A stretch of 37,132 nucleotides of DNA from Prevotellaceae bacterium (GTDB taxonomy: Bacteria > Bacteroidota > Bacteroidia > Bacteroidales > Paludibacteraceae): NCBI GenBank assembly GCA_020636675.1, contig JACJXK010000024.1:1-37132 (forward strand). The letters are read 5' to 3'. Both the position numbers and the translations under genes were made by a program. This document shows positions 7,211 through 16,167 of the stretch, piece by piece (position 1 is the stretch's first letter; each line of letters starts with the position of its first letter). The notes beneath the pieces are model-generated. The model was not told where the DNA came from. It saw nothing but the letters and a program-made list of their open reading frames with translations, and did not search any database.

Positions 7211-9679
7211 CTAAAATTCTACAACGGTGATGCCTGCTCCTCCGAACTGCACATGTTCGTCGCGGTAGTTGCTGATGCCGTTTACTGTTTGCAGATAATT
7301 GCGTATCAGTTGCCGGAGGATGCCAGTGCCAGTCCCGTGAAGTATTCTAACTTGGTCGGCTCCTACCATCAGGGCGTCGTCGATGAAGTAGGTGACCGCT
7401 TGTAGGGCCTCGTCTCCCCGCATTCCCCGAACGTCTATTTCCCGTTTGAAGTTCAGTTTGTGTTGGCGTATGTCATCTGCGGTAGTGGTGCTGATGAAGC
7501 TGCTCTTCACGCTGATGTCTTTCTTCACCTGATTTTTGCTGACACGCTCCAGCTGCTCCGTTTTTACGGTCGATTTGATCACTCCGAAGGCAACCACCGC
7601 ATTCTTACCTTTAACTTCAAGTATCTCGCCATGGGTGCTTTGGCCTTTCAGCCTGACTAGGTCGCCCGGTTTTAGTGCCTCCTCTTGCGTTGGTTGGACC
7701 TTCTTTTCTACAGCGGCTTGCTGCTTGCGGAGTTTCCTCTCCTTGAGCCTCTCAATCTTTGTGGCGATGGCGTCGTTGTCCGTCTCGTCACCGCCTTCCT
7801 GAAGCTGGGCCTTGAATGCTTCGAGCTCTTGGCGGGCCTCCTTCGTCTTCTCTTTCTCAGCTTGGGCTTCTTTAATCTTCCTTACTGTATTCTCGATGAT
7901 GGCGTTGGCCTTTTGCATGATTTGCTGACCTTCGCTTTTGGCCTCCCGTATCAGTTCTTTCTTTTGGGAAGCTAGCCCGCTCAGCTCTTTCTCGTATTTC
8001 TCGGTGATCTCTTCGAGTTTTTTCTCCTTTTGTCGGATGTTTTGTCGTTTGGTCTCCCAATATCTTTTGTCTCTGGCTATATCTTGCAGATATTTATCCA
8101 TGTTGATGTAGGCGGCTCCGACCTTCTCGGACGCTTCTTGAATGACCTCTTCCGGCAATCCTATCTTTCTGGCTATCTCGATGGCGAAAGAACTTCCCGG
8201 ATTGCCTATCTCTAGCCTGAAGAGCGGTTGCATGAGATGTCGGTCGTAGAGCATCGCTCCGTTCACGATGCCTTCCGTCTCCGTTGCGAAATGCTTCAGG
8301 TTGGTGTAGTGCGTAGTGATGACGCCGAACGCCTTTTTCTGGTTGAAGTGGTTGAGTAGCGATTCGGCGATGGCTCCTCCTATCTGTGGCTCAGTACCTC
8401 CTCCAAACTCGTCTATGAGCAAGATGCTTTTCCCGTCGCAGTGGCGGACGAAGTATTTCATGTTGGTGAGATGGGAGCTGTACGTGCTGAGGTCGTTCTC
8501 TATGGATTGCTCGTCGCCGATGTCGATGAAGATGCTGCTGAAAATTCCCATCTTGCTGCTTGCGTTCAGAGATACGAGCATGCCGCACTGCATCATGTAT
8601 TGTAATAATCCTACTGTTTTCAGACATACGGATTTTCCTCCCGCATTCGGGCCGGAGATGAGCAATATGCGTTGCTCTTCGTTGAGCGTGATGTCTAAAG
8701 GTACCACCTCTTTGCCTGCTTTCTGGTGCGACAGATAGAGCAGCGGATGCACTGCGTGGAACCAATCTATCTGTTGCTTGTTTTCTATGGTGGGCAATTG
8801 GCTGTTGGTGCGGTTGGCGAAGAGCGCTTTGGCTCTGATGAAGTCTATTTGTGATAGAAATAGGAAGGAGTCTAGTATCTCCGGTATCCTTGGCCTCAGT
8901 TCGTTGGTGAAGATGGTGAGGATACGGATGATTTCCCTTTTCTCCTTGGACATCAGTTCCCTAATCTTATTGTTTGCCTCCACTACTATTTCCGGCTCTA
9001 TGAATACAGTCTTTCCGGTGGCCGACTCGTCATGTACGATTCCTTTTATTTTTCTTTTGTGTGTCGGCGATACGGGAATTACTAGCCTTCCGTCGCGCAT
9101 GGTCGGATTGGCATCCTTGTCGATGAAGCCGTCTGTCTGGCCTTGTCGGAGTATGCTTTGCAGGTTCTTTGATATGCTAGATTGGGTGCTGGCCATTTCG
9201 GATCGTATCTCCGATAGTAATGGAGAGGCGTTGTCTTTTATCCTTCCGAACTTGTCCAATATCCGGTCTATCTGTTTTATGATTTCAGGAAAGGTGAAGA
9301 CGCCTTCTGCCAATTGTTTGAGGTAGTAATATTCCTCCTCCTCCTTTTTGTTGAAGAAGTTGACGATGAGTCCTATTGTCTCCATGGAGCGGCGCAGGTC
9401 AAATAGTTCCCTCTCTTCCAAAAAAGTGCCTTCCACCCGTATCTTGTATAGGCTGTCTCTGACGTCGAAGTAGGCGTCTGTCGGAAACTCGTCCTCTTCT
9501 TGGATGATTCTAACAAACTCTGCCGTCTGGTTTACTTGGTCGAGTATCTGAGTATGGTTGGTCGAAAAATTCATCTCGTCCACCAGGTCTTTTCCTAACG
9601 GAGAGAGGCAATCCTCTTTTAGCAGTATGCGTATCTTGTCGAATCCGGTCTTGCTTTCGAAATTTTCTGGATATGTCAT
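7211..9679 (-). CDS. mutS2: endonuclease MutS2 (MutS-family ATPase with Smr domain)
   Basis: MutS2 proteins act in recombination control and, in some bacteria, split collided ribosomes. This protein has about 822 residues. It has the MutS core and ABC-type ATPase with Walker A SGPNAGGKS (about 343-350), STYSSHL (about 398-404) and Walker B ILLIDEFGGGT. A long charged coiled coil follows (about 500-650). The last about 75 residues are a complete Smr domain (EIDVRGMRGDEAL, RILHGTGTGILR). The frame opens at a TTG at 9703, but the family start M-x-YPENFE corresponds to the ATG at 9679, so I place the start there. It is convergent with map and diverges from the acyl-CoA ligase. Confidence 0.95.
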   Translation of the reverse strand: MTYPENFESKTGFDKIRILLKEDCLSPLGKDLVDEMNFSTNHTQILDQVNQTAEFVRIIQEEDEFPTDAYFDVRDSLYKIRVEGTFLEERELFDLRRSMETIGLIVNFFNKKEEEEYYYLKQLAEGVFTFPEIIKQIDRILDKFGRIKDNASPLLSEIRSEMASTQSSISKNLQSILRQGQTDGFIDKDANPTMRDGRLVIPVSPTHKRKIKGIVHDESATGKTVFIEPEIVVEANNKIRELMSKEKREIIRILTIFTNELRPRIPEILDSFLFLSQIDFIRAKALFANRTNSQLPTIENKQQIDWFHAVHPLLYLSHQKAGKEVVPLDITLNEEQRILLISGPNAGGKSVCLKTVGLLQYMMQCGMLVSLNASSKMGIFSSIFIDIGDEQSIENDLSTYSSHLTNMKYFVRHCDGKSILLIDEFGGGTEPQIGGAIAESLLNHFNQKKAFGVITTHYTNLKHFATETEGIVNGAMLYDRHLMQPLFRLEIGNPGSSFAIEIARKIGLPEEVIQEASEKVGAAYINMDKYLQDIARDKRYWETKRQNIRQKEKKLEEITEKYEKELSGLASQKKELIREAKSEGQQIMQKANAIIENTVRKIKEAQAEKEKTKEARQELEAFKAQLQEGGDETDNDAIATKIERLKERKLRKQQAAVEKKVQPTQEEALKPGDLVRLKGQSTHGEILEVKGKNAVVAFGVIKSTVKTEQLERVSKNQVKKDISVKSSFISTTTADDIRQHKLNFKREIDVRGMRGDEALQAVTYFIDDALMVGADQVRILHGTGTGILRQLIRNYLQTVNGISNYRDEHVQFGGAGITVVEF

Positions 9680-9742
9680 TTTGTTAATGTCTCTTTCTGA
9701 CAAACGATTTTAACCGTTGTTTGTTTATATATAAGAGTTCGC

Positions 9743-9750
9743 AAAGATAG
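9743..9750 (-). promoter_or_regulatory. -7 box for mutS2
   Basis: The minus strand reads TATCTTTG, a perfect -7 box about 65 bases before the ATG at 9679. No good TTTG lies at the ideal -33 distance. Confidence 0.5.
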
Positions 9751-9841
9751 TGAAGAATGTAGAATGAAAAAAGTGGAGATGGTGTAAACTCTAATCCTAT
9801 CCATTCTTTGCTATGAGTCCATAATTTCAGTCGAAAAAAAT

Positions 9842-11758
9842 ATGACATTGATTGATATGTTTGAAGATAGTGTCTCCCGATTCGGAAGGTATGATATGTT
9901 ATTGGAAAAGGGAAGAACCAAGTACGAGTCCATCTCCTATTCGGAGGTGATGTCCCGTGTCAGGCGTTTTGCGATGGGACTGGTCTCTCTGGAGTTGCGG
10001 GAGGGCGACCGCATGGCTATCCTTTCGGAGGGGCGTACGGATTGGTTGGTTGCGGAGTTGGCGGCTCTTTACGTCCGTAGCGTCAGTGTGCCTTTGTCTA
10101 CAAAGCTGGAGACCTGTTCGGACCTGAAGATGAGGCTTTCCCATTCCGGCTCGAGCATAGCTGTCGTCTCTGCTATCCAACTGCCGAAAGTACGGAAAAT
10201 ACGGTCCGAACTGCCAGATTTGAGGTGGGTGGTTGTGTTGGACGAGATAGATGATTGGCAGGATGGCGAGATTTCCAAGACGTTGGTCTATGCCAAAGGT
10301 GACGAGGCGTTGATGATTGGCTCTTTCCTGATAGAAGATAGGAGGAGCCGCGTTGTTGATTCTGATTTGGCAACGATAATCTATACCTCCGGTACGACGT
10401 CCAAGCCGAAGGGTGTGATGCTTACCCACCGTAATTATACTGCTAATGTCGAGCAGGCGGCTTCGCTCACAAAGATAGGGAAGGGTCAGGTCAACTTGGC
10501 TATTTTGCCATGGGACCATGCTTTTGCCCATACGGCGTGTATTTATATCTTCATCTATTTTGGAGCGGTAATAGCCTCCGTCCAGATAGGACATACTCCC
10601 ATGGACTATCTGCGCAGCATACCGTTTAACATCCGTGAGGTTCGTCCTGACATTTTGATGGTGGTTCCTGCTTTGGCCAAGTCATTCAAAAAGAACATCG
10701 AGACGGCGGTGCGTTCCTATGGTGGCGTTGCCTATTGGTTGTTCAAACTATCGCTTAGCGTGGTTTGCCTTTATAATGGCATCGGATTCGATAGAGGTTC
10801 TGGATTGCGAGCTCTGCTGCGTCCTTTCCAACTGCTGGTGGACAAGTTTGTCTATTCGAAAATAAGGTGTGAGTTTGGCGGCAGACTGCGGTACATGATT
10901 AGTGGAGGTGCGATCATGGACATGGGGCTCCAACGTTTCTTTTACGCTTTAGGTATGCCCATGATGCATGGGTATGGACTTACGGAGGCCTCGCCCTTTG
11001 TGTCGTGCAATATCTATGAACGAAAGAAGCATAAACTGGGTTCGTGCGGACGTGTGGCTGAAGGTATAGAGCTGACCATCCGGGATGAGGATGGCAACTG
11101 GTTGCCGGTTGGTGTGCAAGGCGAGGTGGTGATTCGCGGCGAAAATGTGATGCGTGGCTATTGGAAAAACACGAGGGATACGGAGCTTGTGCTGGTGGAT
11201 GGTTGGTTGCATACCGGCGACGTCGGCTTTTTGGATAAGGATGGGTTCCTTTTCGTGCTTGGCCGCTTTAAAAGTATGCTGGTGGGTGGTGACGGAGAGA
11301 AATATAGTCCGGAGGGAATAGAGGAGATGTTTATTCAGAAATCTCCATATATAGACCAATGTATGCTGCATAATAGCCAAAATCCATATACGATGATGCT
11401 TCTTGTGCCGGATGTGCGCAGAATAAGAAGGTTATTAGCTTATAAGTTTCATAATGACTTGACAAACGAGTATTATATAAAGGAGGCTATCCAGCTTGTC
11501 TATGACTCCGTACAGAGGGTGAAGCGAGATTTGGTCGGTGCTGGGTTCCCGTCGAGGTGGTTGCCTTCGGTGGTTGTCATTACGGGCGAACCTTTCACCA
11601 AGTGCGGACAGTGCGTGAACAGTACCATGAAGCTGGTTCGTAACAAAATAGAGGAGTATTATTATAGGGAAATAGAATTCGCGTATAACGCAAAGGCTAA
11701 GGATATCTATAATGTGATGAATTTTCAAAATATGAGGCAAATGCTGGGTGGCGACTGA
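9842..11758 (+). CDS. long-chain fatty-acid--CoA ligase (AMP-binding)
   Basis: Adenylates a carboxylic acid and transfers it to CoA. The 638-residue protein has the core signatures of the adenylate-forming family. The phosphate-binding loop is IIYTSGTTSKPKG (179-191), followed by MMHGYGLTEASP (about 375-385) and GWLHTGDVGFLDKDG (454-468). The hinge is LGRFKSMLVGGDGEKYSP. A C-terminal lysine occurs in NSTMKLVRNK, where PxxxxGKxxR is usual. Length and the EKYSPEGIEE segment suit the FadD/ACSL class. It is monocistronic between divergent mutS2 and a tRNA. The substrate chain length cannot be told from sequence. Confidence 0.9.
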   Translation: MTLIDMFEDSVSRFGRYDMLLEKGRTKYESISYSEVMSRVRRFAMGLVSLELREGDRMAILSEGRTDWLVAELAALYVRSVSVPLSTKLETCSDLKMRLSHSGSSIAVVSAIQLPKVRKIRSELPDLRWVVVLDEIDDWQDGEISKTLVYAKGDEALMIGSFLIEDRRSRVVDSDLATIIYTSGTTSKPKGVMLTHRNYTANVEQAASLTKIGKGQVNLAILPWDHAFAHTACIYIFIYFGAVIASVQIGHTPMDYLRSIPFNIREVRPDILMVVPALAKSFKKNIETAVRSYGGVAYWLFKLSLSVVCLYNGIGFDRGSGLRALLRPFQLLVDKFVYSKIRCEFGGRLRYMISGGAIMDMGLQRFFYALGMPMMHGYGLTEASPFVSCNIYERKKHKLGSCGRVAEGIELTIRDEDGNWLPVGVQGEVVIRGENVMRGYWKNTRDTELVLVDGWLHTGDVGFLDKDGFLFVLGRFKSMLVGGDGEKYSPEGIEEMFIQKSPYIDQCMLHNSQNPYTMMLLVPDVRRIRRLLAYKFHNDLTNEYYIKEAIQLVYDSVQRVKRDLVGAGFPSRWLPSVVVITGEPFTKCGQCVNSTMKLVRNKIEEYYYREIEFAYNAKAKDIYNVMNFQNMRQMLGGD

Positions 11759-11878
11759 ATGTGCTGGAAATTAATGATTTGTTAAAAAAAAGGATGGAGA
11801 TGTGTGCCTGTTGACCGTTGGAATGTGGTGTTTTTTTTCGGAAATGTGAAAAAAAAGAGAAAAAAACACCTCCGAATT

Positions 11879-11908
11879 TTGGAGGTTAAGGAAAAAGTGT
11901 TACCTTTG
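11879..11908 (+). promoter_or_regulatory. promoter of tRNA-Glu
   Basis: TTGG at 11879-11882 and TACCTTTG at 11901-11908 are 18 bases apart, a near-consensus Bacteroidota promoter. A small perfect hairpin (11868-11873 with 11881-11886) overlaps the -33 element. It may be a terminator relic of the upstream ligase or chance. Confidence 0.65.
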
Positions 11909-11940
11909 CACTGTCAAACGAAAACAATTGGTTTTGATAT

Positions 11941-12012
11941 GGCGCTTTCGTCTAGCGGCTAGGACACATGCCTCTCACGCATGGAACACGAGTTCGATTC
12001 TCGTAGGCGCTA
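11941..12012 (+). tRNA. tRNA-Glu(CUC)
   Basis: A 72-base cloverleaf. The acceptor pairs 11941-11947 with the segment ending 12011, with two G-U pairs. The D arm contains TCTAGCGGCTAGGA, typical of tRNA-Glu. The anticodon loop CTCTCAC gives anticodon CUC. The T arm loop is TTCGATT. CCA is not encoded. It has its own promoter and a strong terminator. Confidence 0.95.
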
Positions 12013-12013
12013 C

Positions 12014-12048
12014 AAAGGGACTGAATAGATTATTCAGTCCCTTTTTTT
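12014..12048 (+). terminator. Rho-independent terminator after tRNA-Glu
   Basis: A perfect 14-base stem (12014-12027 with 12031-12044) closes a three-base loop and runs into seven thymines (12042-12048). It starts two bases after the tRNA. Confidence 0.9.
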
Positions 12049-12065
12049 ATTTGTGGCGAACTTGC

Positions 12066-12584
12066 CGACATTATTTGCAAAACGTGGAGGGCCACACGGC
12101 GAAGGAGTATAAGCATCTGAGTGATGGGTAGACAGAATAACAGTGTTTTATTAACAAAAGCACTATATGACTTGTGGCCAAATAATCCTGTAGGAAAAAC
12201 CGAGTTACAAAGCGATGTGAAATCTGATTATTCAAAAGGAGTAGTTATTAACAGTTTGAGCGATTTGAAAACTTACGACCAGAATACAAAAAATCAAAGT
12301 TATGCGTCAAAGACGGCTAATTCAGGTAAAGCGTATAATGCGAGTGAATTTAATTGTTCTACGTTTGCTGAAAATGCGTTGAAAACTTAAATGCGGGTCA
12401 AGATGTGAAAATTCCAGGTATGTTAAGATTTATGTATAACGATACAAGAGTAACAGCCCCGAATAATCTATACAATGCTACAATGAAATTGCCAAGTGCT
12501 ACATTGTTACTAAACCTTATTTGCAATATTTTGGGAAATAAAACTATCATATGTTTATGCTGTTTTTTTTATGCTGTCAATTAG
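12066..12584 (+). pseudogene. broken Rhs-type toxin C-terminus
   Basis: The region opens with a short Rhs-like stretch (HYLQNVEGHTAKEYKHLSDG, ending in a stop near 12129). A different frame (12124-12390) then encodes about 88 residues ending FNCSTFAENALKT. After the stop at 12390 the sense continues in another frame as LNAGQDVKIPGMLRFMYND, up to a stop at 12584. So one tip domain is split by at least two frame changes. The NCSTFAxxxL segment resembles the cysteine-bearing helix of papain-like folds of the NlpC/LRAT type (NCxTFxxxLL). This is an inference. Position between a Rhs scrap and a small lipoprotein gene suits a displaced toxin-immunity pair. Confidence 0.5.
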
Positions 12585-12969
12585 TTCTTGCTCTGTTGAT
12601 AGAACGACAAAATTAGAAACGCCTTTCGTTACGGTTGTAAAACTGATAGACGCGGAACAGGCGTTGCATTTAGAAGACGCAAGACAGTACATTGACGTAA
12701 TTCAAGTATATACAAAGTTAGGTTCAGAAAATCCAGAAGAAGATTGGGAAAAGCTGATGAAATTTAATAATAATCTTGGTAAAGATAAAAAATTTACAAA
12801 TGCTTTTGGATATAGGGACTACGACATAGAAGAAACTGTTAATGGCAATAATGCGAGTGTTTGTTTTAAGGCAAAAGACGATAACGCAAGTATAAAAAAA
12901 ATAATAACTTACGGATTAGAAAAACGACAAAAAAAATGGGTAGTTGTTTCCATTAATTATGTGAAATGA
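12571..12969 (+). CDS. putative lipoprotein, candidate orphan immunity protein
   Basis: Encodes about 132 residues, AT-rich compared with the core genes. The open frame begins with hydrophobic codons before the ATG (VYAVFF) and continues LSISSC, which reads as a lipobox. The present ATG leaves a signal peptide that is too short, so the true start has probably been lost by rearrangement. The body (DAEQALHLEDARQYIDVIQV, then a C-terminal KKWVVVSINYVK) has the look of small NTF2-like lipoproteins of the DUF4878 type. I am not certain of that. It follows the broken toxin tip directly, so an immunity role is possible but not shown. Confidence 0.5.
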   Translation: MLSISSCSVDRTTKLETPFVTVVKLIDAEQALHLEDARQYIDVIQVYTKLGSENPEEDWEKLMKFNNNLGKDKKFTNAFGYRDYDIEETVNGNNASVCFKAKDDNASIKKIITYGLEKRQKKWVVVSINYVK

Positions 12970-12986
12970 AACGTACATGACTGGCT

Positions 12987-13214
12987 TTCTCCGTTCCCGC
13001 ACGATTGTATCGCATGGCATCATTGAAATTTACGCACCACACATAACTATAAATACGATAAAATAGGTAACTTAGTGGCTGATAAAGTACAATCGCAGAC
13101 CGGTGAAAGGCAAAGTGAATGAAATAGAGTATGGCAGCCATCCGCATTTTGCTGGCACTGCCAAACGGAGGAGCAACCCAAAGTGGCCAAGCCGAGCTAT
13201 TCCGCCCTCACGTT
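12987..13214 (+). pseudogene. Rhs core fragment (with repeat A, copy 1)
   Basis: Bases 12987-13086 match 15946-16047 (repeat A) at roughly 85 percent by eye. They encode HNYKYDKIGNLVADK, a YD-repeat of the Rhs family. The rest, to 13214, contains further Rhs-like scraps (KGKVNEIEYGSHPHFAGT) in broken frames. There is no usable start or full frame. It is debris of a Rhs gene separating immunity-like genes. Confidence 0.6.
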
Positions 13215-13360
13215 GGGCTACTAATGCTACGAACGGACCAACCACCTCGGCAACGTGCCGGCGGTGGTCGCCGACCGAAAGTCTGCGGACGACACCGCTT
13301 ACTGGAGCTCTTCGTCTGTGGCAAACTTAAATTCGATTACCCATACGATTCGTTAAAGAG
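13215..13360 (+). repeat. direct repeat B, copy 1 (Rhs core end)
   Basis: About 146 bases that recur at 15257-15401. Translated, the second copy gives YNRYEQTNHLGNVPAVVTDR, the NHLGNV(L/P) motif near the end of Rhs cores where variable tips begin. Copies A and B therefore mark places where different C-terminal tips were once joined or swapped. Confidence 0.75.
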
Positions 13361-13433
13361 GCACGACTGATATCCGATGCTTGTGCTTTGTCTGAATATG
13401 GGCAGGTGCAGAGACAAGACAAAATCTCTCTTC

Positions 13434-13464
13434 TTTGCCGTTCGCAAAACAATTGCTACCTTTG
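13434..13464 (+). promoter_or_regulatory. promoter of AAA/PD-(D/E)XK gene
   Basis: TTTG (13434-13437), a 19-base spacer and TACCTTTG (13457-13464) give a textbook Bacteroidota promoter. The gene starts 33 bases further on at 13498, after an AAGAGAT leader. Confidence 0.75.
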
Positions 13465-13497
13465 TCATAGATGTAAAAAACGTAAAAAGAAAGAGAT

Positions 13498-15240
13498 ATG
13501 AAACGACTTCCTTACGGAATATCTGATTTTCGGAAAATCATCACCGAGAATTTTTACTTTGTGGACAAATCGGAGATCATTCCCGACTTGGAAAACATTG
13601 CCAACTTCATCTTCCTGCTCCGCCCGCGCCGCTTCGGCAAAAGCATCTTCAGCAACATGCTGGCGGAGTATTACGACATCAATAACAAGGAGTGTTTCAA
13701 CGAGCTGTTTGGCAACCTCCACATCGGTCAGCACCCCACCAAGGAGGCAAGCAGATACATGGTGCTGAAGTTCGACTTCTCCACCGTGAAAAAAGGACTG
13801 GATGAGTTGGAAGGTAGTTTTCAAACAACTTGCGCCAACGAGATAAAACGGTTTATGAATAAGTACCGTTCTTTCTATACGGATTATGAATATGAGGAGG
13901 TGGTGAAACAATCGATGGTCAGTGAAATGATGATAAGCCTGACGTATTATGCGCATAGCAAAGGCATCCCCGTTTACCTCTTCATCGACGAATACGACAA
14001 TTTTTCAAATACGATTCTTTCCATCCACGGAAAGGAGAAGTTCAAGGCCATCACGCACGGCACGGGCTTCTACCGAGACTTCTTTCAGGTGTGCAAGCCG
14101 AGCTTCGACCGCATCTACCTCACGGGCGTGAGTCCGATCACATACGATGACTTGACATCCGGCTTCAATATCGGCACGAACATCTCGCTCGACCGTGATT
14201 TCCATAAGATCATCGGATTCACGGAGGAAGAGGTGCGTGCGATGATTGAATATTACCGTGCCGAAGGCCGCATAGAACGAGCAACGGACGTAATCATCGA
14301 AGAGATGAAACCATGGTATAACAACTATTATTTTGCGGAAGAGTGCTACAACAAGGAATCTTCGATGTTCAACAGTAACATGGTGCTTTTCTATATGCGC
14401 AGCGTTCTCCGTTACGACGAAACGCCGAAGGCGATGCTGGACCGCAACGTGGCGACGGACTTCCCGAAGCTGCGTATGCTGCTCGACGTGGAGGATCCGG
14501 CCGACCGCCAGCGACGCATCGACATCATCCGCCAGCTGGCCAATACGAACGAGACCACGGGCAACATCGTCATCTCGTTTCCTGCGGAGGAGTTGAAGAA
14601 AGCGGACAACTTCGTGAGCCTGCTTTTCTACTACGGTCTGCTGACCTTTGCAGGCGAGGACCGTTATGGAAGGACTATACTTCGGGTGCCGAACAACACG
14701 ATGCGCCAGATGTATCTCAATTATCTCTTGAACATAGCCGAGGACGAAGGTTTCCGTATCAATGACGAGCGCATCGCATTGGACGATTCCATCGTCAAAA
14801 TGGCGATAGACGGAGAGTGGAAAGATGCCGTGCTCTTGCTCGGCGACCTTTACTCCAAATACAGCAGCATACGCAACTCGATAGACCGCGAGGCGGACGT
14901 GCAGGGTTTTCTGCGCGCGCTGCTCTGCATCAACCAGTATTATGCCGTGCGGCCGGAGGTGGAGCTGAACAAAGGTTTCTGCGACCTGCTCCTCTCGCCC
15001 AACGGAAGGGAGGACAACCGGGCTAAGTTCAGCTACCTCATCGAACTCAAATATGCCAAGGCCGACGCCTCCGACGAGCAGATAGCGAAGATGGAGGCCG
15101 ACGCGAAAGCGCAGCTTCTGCAATATACAGGAGATAAACAGATAGCCTCCGTCCTCTACGGCACGGAGCTGAGAGGCCTCTATTTCGTCTTCCGTGCGCA
15201 CGAACTGGTGCGGTACGGCGAGGAGGTGGTGAAGCTGTGA
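13498..15240 (+). CDS. AAA-ATPase-like / PD-(D/E)XK nuclease domain protein
   Basis: A 580-residue protein of the class with an N-terminal AAA-ATPase-like domain (PF09820) and a C-terminal PD-(D/E)XK domain (PF08011). The start KRLPYGISDFRKIITENFYF is typical of the class. The P-loop is the family variant RPRRFGKS (42-49) and Walker B is YLFIDEYDN (160-168). Near the C-terminus GFCDLLLSP followed by YLIELKYAK supplies the acidic and E-x-K residues of the nuclease fold. The cellular role of this abundant Bacteroidota family is not established. The gene has its own promoter and is GC-richer than the immunity-like genes on both sides. It lies exactly between the two copies of repeat B, 17 bases before copy 2, so it probably arrived as cargo. 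Confidence 0.9.
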   Translation: MKRLPYGISDFRKIITENFYFVDKSEIIPDLENIANFIFLLRPRRFGKSIFSNMLAEYYDINNKECFNELFGNLHIGQHPTKEASRYMVLKFDFSTVKKGLDELEGSFQTTCANEIKRFMNKYRSFYTDYEYEEVVKQSMVSEMMISLTYYAHSKGIPVYLFIDEYDNFSNTILSIHGKEKFKAITHGTGFYRDFFQVCKPSFDRIYLTGVSPITYDDLTSGFNIGTNISLDRDFHKIIGFTEEEVRAMIEYYRAEGRIERATDVIIEEMKPWYNNYYFAEECYNKESSMFNSNMVLFYMRSVLRYDETPKAMLDRNVATDFPKLRMLLDVEDPADRQRRIDIIRQLANTNETTGNIVISFPAEELKKADNFVSLLFYYGLLTFAGEDRYGRTILRVPNNTMRQMYLNYLLNIAEDEGFRINDERIALDDSIVKMAIDGEWKDAVLLLGDLYSKYSSIRNSIDREADVQGFLRALLCINQYYAVRPEVELNKGFCDLLLSPNGREDNRAKFSYLIELKYAKADASDEQIAKMEADAKAQLLQYTGDKQIASVLYGTELRGLYFVFRAHELVRYGEEVVKL

Positions 15241-15256
15241 AATACATCCGCACGGT

Positions 15257-15401
15257 GGGCTACAACCGCTACGAACAGACCAACCACCTCGGCAACGTGC
15301 CGGCAGTGGTCACCGACCGAAAGTCTGCGGACGACACATCTTACTGGATATCTTCGTCTGTGGTAAAATAAATTTGACCACCCATACGATTCGTTATAGA
15401 G
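15257..15401 (+). repeat. direct repeat B, copy 2 (Rhs core end)
   Basis: Second copy of the 13215-13360 sequence, starting 17 bases past the AAA gene stop and ending 3 bases before the next lipoprotein ATG. It encodes an open Rhs stretch with TNHLGNVPAVVTDRKSADD and no start codon of its own. Confidence 0.75.
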
Positions 15402-15404
15402 CCA

Positions 15405-15914
15405 ATGAAGAATGCAATATTTTTAACATTAATGTTAGTATTATTTTCCTGTAATAGAATAGAACCAAGTGGATTCTGGGCTGATTATCATAAAGATTAT
15501 TTGAAAAAACATCTTAATAATCAAGAATTAAGAGGTGGATACAGAGCTGTTTATTGGAAAGCCGATTCATTAAATACATTTAATCCAAATGAAATAATTG
15601 AATATGCTACAAAAAAAGGTTGGAGTTTTGTAGATAGCGTTAATATATCAAATGAAGATTTAAAAGCATGGCAAGGTGTTAATGGATTATTTTTCCCACT
15701 TTCGAGTGATGGGTTTAATAAAAATCCAACGACACAACATAATGAATATGAGTGTTTTTTTAGTTGGATAAATACGGAGCAAAATATTTATATGTTTAAA
15801 ACAGGTTGGATAATGATAGAACAAGGAACAGATGAAAGTAATGATGTAAACGGTTTTGTTGTAATAAGCAATAAGGGAGACGAAATGTCAGTATATCATT
15901 TATGGGGAGAATAG
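15405..15914 (+). CDS. putative lipoprotein, candidate orphan immunity protein
   Basis: A 169-residue protein starting MKNAIFLTLMLVLFSC, a clear lipoprotein signal with the cysteine at 16. The gene is strongly AT-rich, unlike the Rhs and AAA sequence beside it, which suggests a separate origin. The mature part is rich in aromatic residues (GFWADYHKDYLKKHLNN, GWSFVDSVNI, YECFFSWINTEQ) and matches no family I recognise. It begins three bases after repeat B copy 2. It is followed by repeat A copy 2, the usual position of immunity genes in Rhs tip cassettes. No toxin partner is visible directly upstream. Confidence 0.65.
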   Translation: MKNAIFLTLMLVLFSCNRIEPSGFWADYHKDYLKKHLNNQELRGGYRAVYWKADSLNTFNPNEIIEYATKKGWSFVDSVNISNEDLKAWQGVNGLFFPLSSDGFNKNPTTQHNEYECFFSWINTEQNIYMFKTGWIMIEQGTDESNDVNGFVVISNKGDEMSVYHLWGE

Positions 15915-15945
15915 GGTAATGTTCCATATGGGTAATGTATAAAAG

Positions 15946-16167
15946 TTCTCCTCCGCTACCGCACGATTGTATCGTGTGGTATCATTAAATTTAGGCTCCA
16001 CACATAACTATAAATACGATAAAATAGGTAACTTAGTCGCCGACAAATCCGAAGAAATAGAAGAAATCAGTTGGACAATGCAAGGAAAAGTGAAGGAAAT
16101 ACGAAGGACAGCTGGCAGCGACAAGCCGAACCTGAAGTTCGCCTATGAACGGCATGGGCAAATTCTG
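15946..16167 (+). pseudogene. Rhs core fragment (with repeat A, copy 2)
   Basis: The first about 100 bases repeat 12987-13086. In one frame the stretch reads HNYKYDKIGNLVADKSEE, then ISWTMQGKVKEI and LKFAYERHGQ, a normal run of Rhs YD-repeat sequence. It has only a TTG-type opening and runs straight into the next gene without a stop. It is a fragment joined in frame to an unrelated secreted protein. Confidence 0.65.

Noticed and set aside
9680..9703. Eight-residue extension of MutS2 from a TTG at 9703
   Set aside because: The ATG at 9679 matches the family start, and the TTG start has no ribosome-binding support.
13103..13370. Two overlapping open frames of 75-79 codons in the Rhs scrap
   Set aside because: Both are alternative readings of repeat B and its neighbour. 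The Rhs frame explains the sequence better.
14005..15201. 398-codon minus-strand frame opposite the AAA/PD-(D/E)XK gene
   Set aside because: It is antisense to a well-supported gene with promoter and motifs, and shows only low-complexity valine, glutamate and arginine patterns.
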